From NCBI RefSeq assembly GCF_001014615.2, contig NZ_LBCQ02000020.1, positions 1-49,262 on the forward strand: a stretch of 49,262 bases of DNA, read 5' to 3'. Origin of the DNA: Aquamicrobium sp. LC103 (lineage in GTDB: Bacteria; Pseudomonadota; Alphaproteobacteria; Rhizobiales; Rhizobiaceae). The notes under the pieces were generated by a model. The model was given only the letters and a program-made list of their open reading frames with translations. It was not told the DNA's origin and did no database searches. Below, piece after piece: positions 8,197-16,876 of this stretch. The position numbers were made by a program, and so were the translations under genes. Positions within the stretch are counted from its first letter, which is position 1; the number at the start of each line of letters is the position of its first letter.

Positions 8197-9078
8197 TCAA
8201 CGAATCGCGGCGGCTTCAACCCGCCTTCGCCTCAGCCAGAACACGAACGGGATCGACACCAGATACATGGTGATGCCGTAGACGCCGGAGGGTAGGCTGA
8301 AGGGCGGCAGCGCGCTCGCCTGCTCGACGATAAGCGAGCCGACGGTAATGCCGAGCGTGGCGTTCTGTATGCCCGTCTCCAGGGCGATGGCGCGGCCCTG
8401 CGCCTCGGTGAGCGAAAAGAGCCTGCCGAAGGCGAGGCCGGCCGCGAGCAGGATGACGTTGAGGATGACGAGGGCCGGGGCGAGGATCAAGGCGTTGTCC
8501 ATGAAGACGCGCCAGTTGGCGCCAAGCGCGCCCACCACGACGATCACGAACATCACCACCGCGATCTTCGAGACGATTCCCTCGAGCTTGATGGCGAAGT
8601 CTTTCGCGAAGCGTCGTACCAGGATGCCGACGGCGACCGGTACGAGCGTGATGAGGAACATGGAGACGCCGAGCGCGGTGACGTTGATCGCGGGCGCGTC
8701 GAGCCCCATGAAATGATTGGCGAAGAAGACCACGAGAACCGGAACGGTGAACACCGCGACGAGGCTTATGACGCCGGTCAGCGAAATCGACAGCGCAACT
8801 TCGCCGCCCGCGAGCTTGGTCAGCAGGTTGGCGGTGACGCCGCCGGGGCAGAAGGCCAGGATCATCATGCCGACGGCAAGCTCGGGCGGCAGCTTGAACA
8901 GAACCGCGAGGATATAGGCAACGACCGGAATCAGGATGAGCTGGGCGAAGGCGCCGACCGCGAAGGCCTTCGGCTTGACCAGTATGCGGCGGAAATCATC
9001 GAGCGTGAGGCCGAGCCCCAGCGAGAACATGATGATCGCCAGCGCAAGCGGCAGAAATACAGTGATCAGACTGTCCAT
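8197..9078 (-). CDS. Bile acid:sodium symporter (BASS) family transporter
   Basis: A 293-residue polytopic inner-membrane protein with eight to ten hydrophobic helices. The family signatures FCPGGVTANLLTKLAGGEVALS and the C-terminal ALETGIQNATLG are present. BASS transporters move organic anions (bile acids, pyruvate, pantothenate and others) with sodium. The ATG at 9078 is preceded by a strong ggaggggga site, so the upstream open frame is ignored. Its stop is only 7 bp from the glcF stop (convergent). The neighbouring 2-hydroxy-acid genes make an organic-acid substrate attractive, but nothing in the sequence shows it. Confidence 0.88.
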   Translation of the reverse strand: MDSLITVFLPLALAIIMFSLGLGLTLDDFRRILVKPKAFAVGAFAQLILIPVVAYILAVLFKLPPELAVGMMILAFCPGGVTANLLTKLAGGEVALSISLTGVISLVAVFTVPVLVVFFANHFMGLDAPAINVTALGVSMFLITLVPVAVGILVRRFAKDFAIKLEGIVSKIAVVMFVIVVVGALGANWRVFMDNALILAPALVILNVILLAAGLAFGRLFSLTEAQGRAIALETGIQNATLGITVGSLIVEQASALPPFSLPSGVYGITMYLVSIPFVFWLRRRRVEAAAIR

Positions 9079-9190
9079 GCGTCCCCCTCCCGATTCGGCT
9101 GCTCCTCCAGCCGCGTTTCTTATAGGGCAGGGCAGGAAAATGGACAAATTGCCGTCGTCCGGCCCCGTGCCCGGCATCCAGAAAGGCAAA

Positions 9191-9224
9191 GGCAGCATGG
9201 CCCCCCGACCATGCTGCCCTTTTT
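9191..9224. terminator. Hairpin terminator between ldt and BASS gene
   Basis: Perfect 10-bp arms, ggcagcatgg (9191-9200) and ccatgctgcc (9209-9218), with an 8-nt loop. A CTTTTT tract follows on the plus strand and a broken pyrimidine tract on the minus strand. It lies downstream of the leftward L,D-transpeptidase gene and most likely ends that transcript. Confidence 0.65.
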
Positions 9225-9307
9225 GCGCGGCAGCGGAGCGAACCTGCCGCCTTTTTGTGGCCGGCCCCGTTGGCGGGCTGGCCTTTCCCCCGCTCCAGAT
9301 TCCCCCG

Positions 9308-10087
9308 CTAGCTGACGATCACCCTCGTGCCGACCTTGACCCGCCCGTAGAGGTCGATCACGTCCTCGTTGCGCATGCGGATGCAGCCCGAGGAAACGGC
9401 CCGGCCGATCGTCCAGGGCTGGTTGGTGCCGTGGATGCGGTAGAGCGTGGAGCCGAGGTAAAGGGCGCGCGCGCCGAGCGGATTTTCCGGGCCGCCCTTC
9501 ATGTGGGCCGGCAGGACGCGGCCCTTCTTTTTCTCGCGGGCGATCATCTCGGCCGGCGGCCGCCAATCGGGCCATTCGCGCTTCGAGGTCACCTTGTGCT
9601 CGCCCGCCCATTCGAAGCCCGGCTTGCCGGTGCCGACGCCGTAGCGTCGCGCCTGGCCGCCCGCCTCGACGAGATAGAGCAGGTTCTCGCGCGTGTCGAT
9701 GACGATGGTGCCGGGTTTGTGCGGCCCGTCATAGGCGACGGTCTGCGGCAGGTATTTCGAATCGATCGCCGGCTTGACGTCCCTGGCGGCGCCCGCGACC
9801 GCCGCCGTCTGCACAATGTCGGAGCGCCGCGGGCGGGCCTCGACGCGAGGCCGGTTACGCACGACCGGTTCACGGGCGACCCCCATCGTCACGCCGGGAA
9901 GCTCCTTGCGGAGCTGGCGCTTGTGGGCGGCGACCGGCGCGCGCTGAAGCTGCATCACCCACGGTGCGGAAAGGTCGGGGCTGACGACCACGGGCGGGCG
10001 CTGCGCATAGCGGTCCTGAGCCGCCGCCGGCTGCTGCCCCAGGCCGATGAGGAGGGCCGAGCCTGTCAACAGAAGGAACTTCTTCAT
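9308..10087 (-). CDS. L,D-transpeptidase (YkuD domain), exported
   Basis: A 259-residue exported protein with a Sec signal peptide (MKKFLLLTGSALLIGLGQ, probable cleavage after AAA near residue 23). A low-complexity basic linker and a C-terminal YkuD domain follow. The catalytic HGTN (His about 219) and SSGCIRM (Cys about 235) motifs are intact. Such enzymes make 3-3 peptidoglycan cross-links or attach proteins to peptidoglycan in the periplasm, and the family is expanded in rhizobia. It is monocistronic, with the hairpin at 9191-9224 downstream and the glycosylase gene divergent. The exact reaction cannot be told from sequence. Confidence 0.9.
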   Translation of the reverse strand: MKKFLLLTGSALLIGLGQQPAAAQDRYAQRPPVVVSPDLSAPWVMQLQRAPVAAHKRQLRKELPGVTMGVAREPVVRNRPRVEARPRRSDIVQTAAVAGAARDVKPAIDSKYLPQTVAYDGPHKPGTIVIDTRENLLYLVEAGGQARRYGVGTGKPGFEWAGEHKVTSKREWPDWRPPAEMIAREKKKGRVLPAHMKGGPENPLGARALYLGSTLYRIHGTNQPWTIGRAVSSGCIRMRNEDVIDLYGRVKVGTRVIVS

Positions 10088-10287
10088 CGCATGCGTTCTC
10101 CAAGCGACAGTTGAGGCGGAAAGCGGGTGGCTTTCCCTTCCTGTTGCCGCGATTGTCAGGAGATCGCGCCACGAAATCGTGAATGCGCTTTCATAAAATG
10201 CGCGATTTCCCGTAAAGCTTTTGCTGTGGTTACCGCGCGGTTGAACAGGTTGGTAAAGACACGCTTAACGAGAGGCGGAAGGCGGAC

Positions 10288-10929
10288 ATGGACGAGGAAA
10301 ACACGGGGCTGGTGCGGGGCGAGGACGGCAGGACGCGCTGCTTCTGGCACGGCAATCTGCCGGACTATCTGCGCTATCACGACCTCGAATGGGGACGCCC
10401 CGTCGGCGACGACGTCCGCCTTTTCGAAAAGCTCTGCCTGGAAGGCTTTCAGTCGGGGCTTTCCTGGCTGACCATCCTGCGCAAGCGCGACAATTTCCGC
10501 GAGGCGTTCCACGGCTTCGACTTCGAGCGGCTGGCGCGCGAGGACGAAGCGGCCATCGAAGGACATCTCCAGAACGCCGGCATCATCCGCCATCGCGGCA
10601 AGATCGCCTCGGTCTACAACAATGCCCGCCGGGCGGTGGAACTGCGCAAGGAACGCGGCTCGCTGGCGCGCTATTTCTGGTCGTTCGAGCCGCGGCCGCA
10701 CGAGCGCCCCTCCGTGCTCGACTATCCGACGCTGCGGGCAAACCCGAAGACGGAGGTTTCGACCCGTATTTCCAAGGATCTGAAAAAGCGCGGCTGGACC
10801 TTCGTCGGCCCGACCACGATCTACGCCTTCATGCAGGCCATGGGCCTCGTCAACGACCACATCGAGGGCTGCTTCTGCCGCGCGGAGGTGGAGGCCGACC
10901 GCACCCGTTTCGAGCGGCCGGGTACGTAG
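10288..10929 (+). CDS. tag: DNA-3-methyladenine glycosylase I
   Basis: A 213-residue Tag-family base-excision repair enzyme that removes 3-methyladenine from alkylated DNA. The structural zinc ligands are visible in the E. coli spacing: Cys18 with His31, and His191 with Cys195 (HIEGC). The LCLEGFQSGLSW segment forms part of the base-binding pocket. The ATG at 10288 gives a full-length enzyme with an N-terminal extension of about 14 residues relative to E. coli Tag. The gene stands alone, and its stop codon touches the remnant of a GIY-YIG gene on the other strand. Confidence 0.93.
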   Translation: MDEENTGLVRGEDGRTRCFWHGNLPDYLRYHDLEWGRPVGDDVRLFEKLCLEGFQSGLSWLTILRKRDNFREAFHGFDFERLAREDEAAIEGHLQNAGIIRHRGKIASVYNNARRAVELRKERGSLARYFWSFEPRPHERPSVLDYPTLRANPKTEVSTRISKDLKKRGWTFVGPTTIYAFMQAMGLVNDHIEGCFCRAEVEADRTRFERPGT

Positions 10930-11049
10930 TCACCGGCCGAGAAGTTCGTAGAGATCGCGCCAATCGGGGTTCATCGCCTCGATCAATTCGAGCTTCCATT
11001 TGCGGCGCCACTTCTTGATGCGTTTCTCATCGTCGATGGCATCGAAAGG
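10930..11049 (-). pseudogene. C-terminal remnant of a GIY-YIG nuclease gene
   Basis: Read leftward, the frame ending in TGA at 10932-10930 encodes about 39 residues, including KKWRRKWKLELIEAMNPDW and then RDLYELL. This is the characteristic C-terminus of the short GIY-YIG nuclease-like proteins (YhbQ/UPF0213 relatives). The GIY, YIG and catalytic Arg/Glu parts are missing. The similarity stops near 11049, about 15 bp before a large palindromic element. It is therefore a truncated fossil, possibly cut by insertion of that element. It is too short to be functional. Confidence 0.75.
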
Positions 11050-11063
11050 CTACGTATCACACA

Positions 11064-11297
11064 TCGTCATCCCGGAAGCCGAAGCGAAGCGAAGGCTATC
11101 CGGGATCCATTGGTCCGAACATCGTCGAGCGCGGCCCGGTCCTCCATTGACTACGAGGCCTTTGATACGGAGTTGTTTTCCGGATTGGACGTACCGGGCG
11201 GCGTGTTTCACCTATGTCGGTGAAAACTTGCCGCCCGGCCGTGCCGCTCAATGGGTCCCGGGTCGCCCTCGCTGCGCTCGGTTGCCCGGGATGACGA
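11064..11297. repeat. Large nested inverted-repeat element
   Basis: A 234-bp structured element. Outer arms tcgtcatcccgg (11064-11075) and ccgggatgacga (11286-11297) are perfect 12-bp inverses. A second pair around ccgggatccattg and caatgggtcccgg matches at 12 of 13 positions. Each arm forms its own hairpin (cccgg...ccggg). The centre (about 11193-11238) is another stem with ccgggcggc and gccgcccgg around a ggtgaaa/tttcacc core. No coding potential is seen. This has the look of a non-autonomous mobile repeat. It sits between the GIY-YIG remnant and the DUF305 gene. Confidence 0.65.
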
Positions 11298-11305
11298 GGG
11301 GGAGT

Positions 11306-11704
11306 TTACCCGCCGTTCTTCTCGAGCCAGCCCTGCATCATCCTGATCTCCGCCTCCTGCGCCGAGATGATCTCGTCGGCGAGCTTGCGAAGCTCGGGAT
11401 CCTTGCCGAATTCGAGCTCGATCCGTGCCATGTCGATCGCGCCCTGGTGATGGGCGATCATGCCGCGCACGAAGTCGGCATCGGCATTGCCGGTGAACTC
11501 GATGTCCATGCCTTCATGCATCTTCGCATTGGCTTCGGCGAAGGCCTTGCTGGACGGCCCCTGGTCGCCCTTCGGAGCACCCATTTCCATCATGGAGTGC
11601 CCCATGGAACCGTGCCCGTCATGGTTCGTCTGGGCGAGGGAAGGAACGGCGATGCCGAGGGCAAGCGCCAGCGAGGCCGTAGCGGCGATATGATTGATCT
11701 TCAT
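11306..11704 (-). CDS. DUF305 family periplasmic protein
   Basis: A 132-residue exported protein: signal peptide about residues 1-25 (ending PSLAQT), then a His/Met-rich stretch (HDGHGSMGHSMMEMG), then a four-helix DUF305 domain. The signature FVRGMIAHHQGAIDMA is present. DUF305 proteins are ferritin-like, and several members occur in copper tolerance loci, so metal binding in the periplasm is a reasonable guess. The ATG at 11704 starts the signal peptide. The frame is open upstream only by chance. It lies 74 bp behind the Cys/His-rich gene on the same strand. The stop is 9 bp from the structured repeat. Confidence 0.85.
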   Translation of the reverse strand: MKINHIAATASLALALGIAVPSLAQTNHDGHGSMGHSMMEMGAPKGDQGPSSKAFAEANAKMHEGMDIEFTGNADADFVRGMIAHHQGAIDMARIELEFGKDPELRKLADEIISAQEAEIRMMQGWLEKNGG

Positions 11705-11778
11705 TTTCGATCTCTTTCGTTTTGAAGCGTTGGTTCTCCCGCGCTGCAGGGTGCTGCGCGGGACGCGGACGAAATCGA

Positions 11779-12129
11779 TCAGCGTCGCGGCGGTGGCGTC
11801 GGCAGGTCCGGTCCGTCGGTCTCCAACATGGCCGCCTTCAACGCGTTGCGCGCCGGTCGGCCCGCGTTCTGCTGCACCGAGAGCGGCACCGCCGCCAGCC
11901 CGATGCAGGCGGGACACGCCGTCGGATGGACGCTCTTTGCCGCCTTGTCGCAATCATGCCCGCTCGTCCGCACGCAATCCCCGGCGGTCTCGCCGTGTTC
12001 ATGCGAGTGCCCGGCAGCCGGTATCGCCATCGCCGCATGCAGTGCGCTGTTGGCGACCGGCACCCAGCCGAGCAGGGCGGAACACAGGACCATCAGGATG
12101 AGCGCGGCGCGTCGCATGACGACAGACAT
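11779..12129 (-). CDS. Small exported Cys/His-rich protein (DUF2946-like)
   Basis: A 116-residue protein that begins with a hydrophobic signal or anchor ([21 protein letters not shown]). It then shows a metal-ligand-rich region: [23 protein letters not shown] and a CPAC motif. The overall plan resembles DUF2946 proteins found in copper-related operons, but the match is loose. Starts at 12129 (MSVVMRR) and 12117 (MRRAAL) are both possible. It precedes the DUF305 gene on the same strand and is divergent from hisS. I infer a periplasmic metal-handling role from residue content and neighbour only. Confidence 0.6.
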   Translation of the reverse strand: MSVVMRRAALILMVLCSALLGWVPVANSALHAAMAIPAAGHSHEHGETAGDCVRTSGHDCDKAAKSVHPTACPACIGLAAVPLSVQQNAGRPARNALKAAMLETDGPDLPTPPPRR

Positions 12130-12250
12130 AGGGGCGGATGAAGCGAAAGGAAAGAGGTTCCCGCCGCCCTTGCCGCTCCCCGGCATATCGGCTAGGAAAC
12201 CCGCGCTCCCTGAAGGGGCGGATTTTCCTCGAAAACAGACGGATCGAACC

Positions 12251-13759
12251 ATGGCTGACAAGGCGGACAGGATGAAGGCGCGGCTCCCTCGTGGGTTCGT
12301 CGACCGCCATCCCGGCGACATCCGCGCCGTGGACGCGATGACGGCGAAGATCCGCGAGGTCTGCGAGCTCTACGGTTTCGAGCCGGGCGAGCAGCCGATG
12401 ATCGAATATACCGACGCGCTCGGAAAATTCCTGCCCGACCAGGACCGGCCGAACGAGGGCGTATTCTCCTTCCAGGACGACGATGAGCAATGGCTGTCGC
12501 TGCGCTACGACCTGACGGCGCCGCTCGCCCGTTTCGTGGCGGAGAATTTCGAGACGTTGCCGAAGCCCTACCGTTCCTACCGGTCCGGCTGGGTGTTCCG
12601 CAACGAAAAGCCGGGTCCGGGGCGCTTCCGCCAGTTCATGCAGTTCGATGCCGACATCGTCGGAACGCCTGGCGCGGCGGCCGATGCCGAGATGGCGATG
12701 ATGATGGCCGATACGCTGGAAGCCGTCGGCATCCGGCGCGGCGACTATGTCGTGCGGGTCAACAACCGCAAGGTGCTCGACGGCGTACTGGAGGCGATCG
12801 GCCTCGGCGGTGACGAGAATGCCGGACGCAGGCTCACCGTGCTGCGCGCCATCGACAAGCTGGACAAGTTCGGGCCGGAAGGCGTGCGTGCGCTGCTCGG
12901 CAAGGGCCGGCTCGACGAGAGCGGCGATTTCACGAAGGGCGCCGGGCTGGAGGAGAAGGCGGTCGAAACCGTCATTGCCTTCACCGAGGCAGGCGCCGCG
13001 TCCGCCGAGATCACCGCGCAAAATCTGCTCGCGGTCGTCGCCGACAATGAAAAGGGTCGCGCCGGTGTGGAGGAACTGCATCAGATCGCAGCGCTTGTCG
13101 CTGCGGCCGGCTATGATGACGGGCGCGTCCGCATCGATCCCTCCGTCGTGCGCGGCCTCGAATATTACACCGGTCCGGTTTGCGAGGCCGAACTGACCTT
13201 CGAGGTGACGAATGACGAGGGCCAGGTCGTGCGCTTCGGCTCCGTCGCCGGCGGCGGGCGCTATGACGGGCTGGTGTCGCGCTTCCGCGGCGAGCCGGTT
13301 CCCGCGACCGGCTTCTCCATCGGCGTCTCGCGCTTGACGGCTGCGCTGAAGAGCCTCGGCAAGCTCGACATGTCGGATGTGATCGCGCCGGTCGTCGTGC
13401 TCGTCATGGACAAGGACACGGAGAGCCTCGGCCGCTACCAGCGCATGGTGGCGAGCCTGCGCCAGGCCGGCATCCGCGCCGAAATGTATCTCGGCGGCGC
13501 CGGCATGAAGGCGCAGATGAAATATGCCGACCGCCGTGGCGCGCCGTGCGTCGTGATCCAGGGCGGCGACGAGCGCGCCAAGGGCGAGGTTCAGATCAAG
13601 GATCTGATCGAGGGGGCGCGGCTGTCGGCCGAGATCGCCGACAACGAGGCATGGCGCGAAGGCCGGCCGGCGCAGTTCTCGGTCGCCGAGGGCGAACTGG
13701 TCGAGGCGGTGCGCAAGGTGCTCGCCGCGCAGGCGGCCGACCGGGCGGAAAAATTGTGA
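12251..13759 (+). CDS. hisS: Histidine--tRNA ligase
   Basis: A 502-residue class II aminoacyl-tRNA synthetase that charges tRNA-His in the cytoplasm. The motif 2 region is [14 protein letters not shown], and the histidine-specific GLEYYTG motif lies near residue 305. A C-terminal anticodon-binding domain starts near residue 375. It is longer than E. coli HisRS (424) because of an insertion typical of the alphaproteobacterial form. The ATG at 12251 yields [16 protein letters not shown], while the longer upstream frame crosses the divergent gene and is rejected. It precedes hisZ and hisG in the same direction, with a palindromic repeat between hisS and hisZ. Confidence 0.95.
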   Translation: MADKADRMKARLPRGFVDRHPGDIRAVDAMTAKIREVCELYGFEPGEQPMIEYTDALGKFLPDQDRPNEGVFSFQDDDEQWLSLRYDLTAPLARFVAENFETLPKPYRSYRSGWVFRNEKPGPGRFRQFMQFDADIVGTPGAAADAEMAMMMADTLEAVGIRRGDYVVRVNNRKVLDGVLEAIGLGGDENAGRRLTVLRAIDKLDKFGPEGVRALLGKGRLDESGDFTKGAGLEEKAVETVIAFTEAGAASAEITAQNLLAVVADNEKGRAGVEELHQIAALVAAAGYDDGRVRIDPSVVRGLEYYTGPVCEAELTFEVTNDEGQVVRFGSVAGGGRYDGLVSRFRGEPVPATGFSIGVSRLTAALKSLGKLDMSDVIAPVVVLVMDKDTESLGRYQRMVASLRQAGIRAEMYLGGAGMKAQMKYADRRGAPCVVIQGGDERAKGEVQIKDLIEGARLSAEIADNEAWREGRPAQFSVAEGELVEAVRKVLAAQAADRAEKL

Positions 13760-13763
13760 TGTT

Positions 13764-13921
13764 CACCCCCCTCCGGCCTGCCGGCCGTCTCCCCCTCAAG
13801 GGAGGAGATCGGCGGTTTCGACGAGTTCACCTCTCCTCAGACCCTGCCGATTGGCGAAAGCGTTCGCTTGGGTTGATCTTTCTCCTGGAGGGAGAGATGG
13901 CCGGCAGGCCGGAGGGGGGTG
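13764..13921. repeat. 158-bp inverted-repeat element between hisS and hisZ
   Basis: The ends are perfect 23-bp inverted repeats (13764-13786 and 13899-13921: six C, then tccggcctgccggcc, and its complement). The pairing continues imperfectly inward for about another 25 bp of clustered pyrimidine/purine sequence. No gene is visible. It begins 5 bp after the hisS stop and fills nearly the whole gap to hisZ. It resembles palindromic intergenic elements widely seen in rhizobial genomes. As RNA it would form a very stable hairpin inside a hisS-hisZG transcript. Confidence 0.75.
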
Positions 13922-13964
13922 TTCTTTCGGCATGCGGCGATATTCGAGAAAGCATGTTGCGCCC

Positions 13965-15083
13965 ATGACCTCCCGCTATCCCGACTTCGCGCCCGACATT
14001 ATCGCGCTGTTCGCCGAGCGTGGGGCGCCGCTCACCGACGTGGCGATCATCCAGCCGGCCGACCCGTTCCTCGACATGGCGGGCGAGGATTTGCGTCGCC
14101 GCATATTCCTCACCGAGAGCGAGACCGGCGAGAGCCTGTGCCTGCGGCCGGAATTCACCATCCCGGTCTGTCTCGACCACATCCGCTCGCGCTCGGGCAC
14201 GCCGCGCCGCTATTCCTACCTGGGCGAGGTGTTCCGCCAGCGCCGCGAGGGCGGCAGCGAATTCTTCCAGGCCGGCATCGAGGATCTGGGCGGGGCGGAC
14301 ATCGCTGGGACCGACGCCCGCTCGGTGGCCGACGCGCATGAGCTGCTCGTTCGCGCTCTGCCCGGCGTGGAGCTTGCCGTTACGCTCGGCGACCAGCGCA
14401 TCTTCGAGGCGGTGCTGGCCGCGCTCGGACTGCCGCGCGGCTGGCAGAAGCGCCTCGCGCGCGCCTTCGGTTCCGCCGAGCAGTTGAGCGCGGCGCTGGA
14501 AGACCTCGCCAATCCTTCCCAGAAGGCCGCGCCGGCGGAGCCGGTCTCCTCCTTCGTCGCCGACGGCGATCATGCCGGTCTCGCCGGGCATGTCGCGGGC
14601 ATAATGGAGGCGTCCGGCCTTTCCGCCTCCGCCGGCCGCGCGCCGGAGGAGATCGCCCGGCGCCTCATCGAGAAAGCCGAGCTCAGGAGCGTGCGGCTGT
14701 CGAAGGACGCCTTCGATGCGTTGAAGAAATTCCTGGCCATCCGCGCGCCGCTGGAGAAGGCCGCCGACGAGTTGCGCGGCTTCGCCGCGGGCGCCGGCAT
14801 CTCCTTCGGTTCCTCGCTCGATCTCTTCGCCGCGCGCGCCGAGGCGGTGGCGCGGCACGGCCTGCCGATGGCGAAGATCGCCTATGACGCGGGTTTCGGC
14901 CGCCCGCTCGACTACTATACCGGCCTCGTCTTCGAGATATCCGCGGAAGACGGCGAGCGTCCGCTGGTCGGCGGCGGCCGCTACGACCGGTTGCTCACGC
15001 TTCTCGGCGCGAAGACGTCGATACCTGGCGTCGGCTTCTCGGTCTGGCTCGACCGCATTGAAACGCTGCGGGGGCAGGCATGA
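13965..15083 (+). CDS. hisZ: ATP phosphoribosyltransferase regulatory subunit HisZ
   Basis: A 372-residue paralogue of histidyl-tRNA synthetase that activates short-form HisG and gives histidine feedback control in the first step of histidine synthesis. The class II fold signatures remain ([24 protein letters not shown]), but the anticodon-binding domain is absent. The ATG at 13965 gives the standard MTSRYPDF start; an in-frame ATG at 13932 lies just beyond the repeat and is less likely. Its stop overlaps the hisG start (ATGA), which implies translational coupling of the two subunits. Confidence 0.93.
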   Translation: MTSRYPDFAPDIIALFAERGAPLTDVAIIQPADPFLDMAGEDLRRRIFLTESETGESLCLRPEFTIPVCLDHIRSRSGTPRRYSYLGEVFRQRREGGSEFFQAGIEDLGGADIAGTDARSVADAHELLVRALPGVELAVTLGDQRIFEAVLAALGLPRGWQKRLARAFGSAEQLSAALEDLANPSQKAAPAEPVSSFVADGDHAGLAGHVAGIMEASGLSASAGRAPEEIARRLIEKAELRSVRLSKDAFDALKKFLAIRAPLEKAADELRGFAAGAGISFGSSLDLFAARAEAVARHGLPMAKIAYDAGFGRPLDYYTGLVFEISAEDGERPLVGGGRYDRLLTLLGAKTSIPGVGFSVWLDRIETLRGQA

Positions 15084-15778
15084 CGGTCACACTGGCATTG
15101 CCCTCAAAGGGCCGGCTGAAGGACGAGGCGATGGCGGTTCTGGCGAAAGCCGGCTTCGCCGTGGCGCAGCCGGGCGACGAGCGCCGCTACCGCGCGAGCG
15201 TCGAAGGTCGCGGCGACATCGAGGTGACGTTCCTCTCGGCTTCCGAGATCGCGCGCGAGCTGGGGCAGGGCACGGTCGACCTCGGCGTCACCGGCGAGGA
15301 CCTCGTTCGCGAGACGCTCGCCGATTGCGAGGCCAAGGTGGCGATCGGTGCCAGGCTCGGCTTCGGCCGCGCCGATGTGGTGGTCGCCGTGCCCGAGGCA
15401 TGGCTCGACGTCGACACCATGGCCGATCTCGACGACGTCGCCGCCGATTTCCGCCAGCGCCATGGCCGCCGGCTGCGGATCGCGACGAAGTACTGGCGGT
15501 TGACGCAGCAGTTCTTCTCCCAGAAGCACGGCATCCAGGTCTACCGCATCGTGGAAAGCCTCGGCGCCACGGAGGGCGCGCCGGCGGCCGGCTCGGCCGA
15601 CGTCATCGTCGACATCACCACCACAGGCTCGACGCTGCGCGCCAACCATCTGAAGATACTGGACGATGGCGTGATCCTGCGGTCGGAGGCCTGCCTGGTC
15701 GCCTCGCGCCGCGCGCGCAGCGCCGCCGACGCGGCGGTGGTAGACGAGATCGTGGCGAGAGTTCAGTCGGGCTCCTGA
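15080..15778 (+). CDS. hisG: ATP phosphoribosyltransferase, short form HisG
   Basis: A 232-residue catalytic subunit that condenses ATP and PRPP to phosphoribosyl-ATP, the first step of histidine synthesis. The PRPP-binding signature [19 protein letters not shown] is near residues 174-192. The C-terminal regulatory domain of long-form HisG is absent, consistent with dependence on HisZ. The start overlaps the hisZ stop. The last 16 bp overlap the end of the convergent DoxX gene. Confidence 0.95.
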   Translation: MTVTLALPSKGRLKDEAMAVLAKAGFAVAQPGDERRYRASVEGRGDIEVTFLSASEIARELGQGTVDLGVTGEDLVRETLADCEAKVAIGARLGFGRADVVVAVPEAWLDVDTMADLDDVAADFRQRHGRRLRIATKYWRLTQQFFSQKHGIQVYRIVESLGATEGAPAAGSADVIVDITTTGSTLRANHLKILDDGVILRSEACLVASRRARSAADAAVVDEIVARVQSGS

Positions 15779-16176
15779 GGGCGTCGCGGCATTAGCGCAA
15801 ACCTTCCCGGTCCAAGCGCCGCCAGCGCGACAAGCCCGCCGGCGACGGCAATGTCCTTCATGAAGGCCTGCCGGTGCATCAGCGCGAGCACCGGATCGCC
15901 GACGCCCTGGCCGTAATGGCCGATGAAGGCAGCCGAGACCGCGAAAAGCGCAAGCACAAGCGCGGCCGGGCGCATCGCCAGGCCGAGCAGCAGGCAGAGC
16001 GCTCCCGCTGTCTCGAAGACGGGCACCGCCAAGCTCAACGCATAGGCGAAGGGCAGGCCGAGGCCGGAGAAATAGCCGGCCACGGCTTCCATGTCGAACA
16101 GGCCGGAAACGCCTGCTTCCAGAAAGAGAGCGGCGAGCAGTATGCGCGCCACGAGAGCTGCGATGTCGATGGCCAA
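15763..16176 (-). CDS. DoxX family membrane protein (copy 1)
   Basis: A 137-residue membrane protein with four predicted transmembrane helices (about residues 8-27, 45-65, 72-90 and 108-125). It has the DoxX pattern of [18 protein letters not shown] and [12 protein letters not shown], and [19 protein letters not shown] near the end. DoxX proteins are small inner-membrane proteins of poorly defined role, sometimes tied to thiol or oxidative-stress handling. It is the last of three DoxX genes in tandem, 57 bp behind copy 2. Its 3' end overlaps hisG by 16 bp. Confidence 0.85.
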   Translation of the reverse strand: MAIDIAALVARILLAALFLEAGVSGLFDMEAVAGYFSGLGLPFAYALSLAVPVFETAGALCLLLGLAMRPAALVLALFAVSAAFIGHYGQGVGDPVLALMHRQAFMKDIAVAGGLVALAALGPGRFALMPRRPQEPD

Positions 16177-16233
16177 GGGGTTCCTCCGAAGCGGAGCCGA
16201 GCTGCCGGATCGGCCCGTTTCCGGACGTGGCGA

Positions 16234-16650
16234 TCAGTCCCGCCGCGCGTCCACCGAAATCGAGCCGGGCCCGGCGACCGCGAGCACGAGCAGGCCGCCG
16301 GCCATGGCCAGATTCTTCATCAGCATGGCGGGATTGATCGCATCCATCGTCGGATCGCCAGTCGCCCCGACATGGAACATGAGGCCGGAGGCGATGCAGA
16401 AGAGCGCCAGCACCCAGGCGGCCGCGCTGGTGAAGAAGCCGGCAAGCACGGCCAGTCCGCCAAGCAGCTCGACCAGCCCCACGACATAGGCGAGGAAGAC
16501 GGAGGCGGGCAGGCCCTTGGAGGCGATCATGCCGGCGGTCGACATGGCGTTTTCAGCGGTTCCCGGGTCGACCAGCTTGCCGAAGCCGGACAGGATGAAG
16601 ATGACCGACAGCAGGATGCGGCCGATCAGTGTGATTACGCTGCTGGACAT
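16234..16650 (-). CDS. DoxX family membrane protein (copy 2)
   Basis: A 138-residue four-helix membrane protein. The GRILLSVIFILSGFGKL, GLVELLGGLAVLAGF and MKNLAMAGGLLVLAVAGPG motifs mark it as DoxX. It ends in SISVDARRD, very like SIDAKRG of copy 3, so copies 2 and 3 look like a tandem duplication. The ATG at 16650 is preceded by ggaggga, while the longer open frame upstream includes the control region and is rejected. Two palindromes lie 56-91 bp upstream. Confidence 0.88.
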   Translation of the reverse strand: MSSSVITLIGRILLSVIFILSGFGKLVDPGTAENAMSTAGMIASKGLPASVFLAYVVGLVELLGGLAVLAGFFTSAAAWVLALFCIASGLMFHVGATGDPTMDAINPAMLMKNLAMAGGLLVLAVAGPGSISVDARRD

Positions 16651-16705
16651 TATTCCCTCCTTGATGTTGCGGCGCATGTGGCGCGCTAACCTCAGCTTGC
16701 AATCC

Positions 16706-16741
16706 TTACGTAACGTAACCTGCGCGGGAGAATATACTCCC
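16706..16741 (-). promoter_or_regulatory. Palindromic control region upstream of DoxX copy 2
   Basis: Two palindromes sit in the 226-bp gap. One is a perfect TTACGT-a-ACGTAA (16706-16718). The other is GGGAG-aatata-CTCCC (16726-16741), whose minus-strand TATATT could act as a -10 box. If so, the first palindrome would lie just downstream of the start point, a usual place for a repressor operator. No clear -35 box is seen. The regulator is unknown. Confidence 0.4.
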
Positions 16742-16821
16742 TGGCGAGGGTTCTGATCCAGATGCCGCGGAAAAACCGTGCCGTTCGTTGCGAAGAACGG
16801 CCGGAGAGGCAGGCCGGAACG

Positions 16822-16848
16822 AAAAAGGGCCCGCGCGAGGCGGGCCCT
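16822..16848 (-). terminator. Rho-independent terminator of DoxX copy 3
   Basis: On the minus strand, arms agggcccgc and gcgggccct (16826-16834, 16840-16848) with a 5-nt loop are followed by TTTTT. It lies 28 bp past the stop of DoxX copy 3, so copy 3 is likely transcribed apart from copies 2 and 1. Confidence 0.85.
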
Positions 16849-16876
16849 GTGACAGCAGCGTTGCCGACGATTTGCG

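Noticed and set aside
6096..8219. Open frame of about 700 codons on the minus strand across glcE and glcF
   Set aside because: It lies fully opposite genes with clear motifs, and its translation is low-complexity Arg/His/Gly-rich. It is a by-product of GC-rich codon use.
13932..13964. Extended HisZ start (MRRYSRKHVAP)
   Set aside because: It begins within a few bases of the repeat end and adds residues absent from HisZ relatives.
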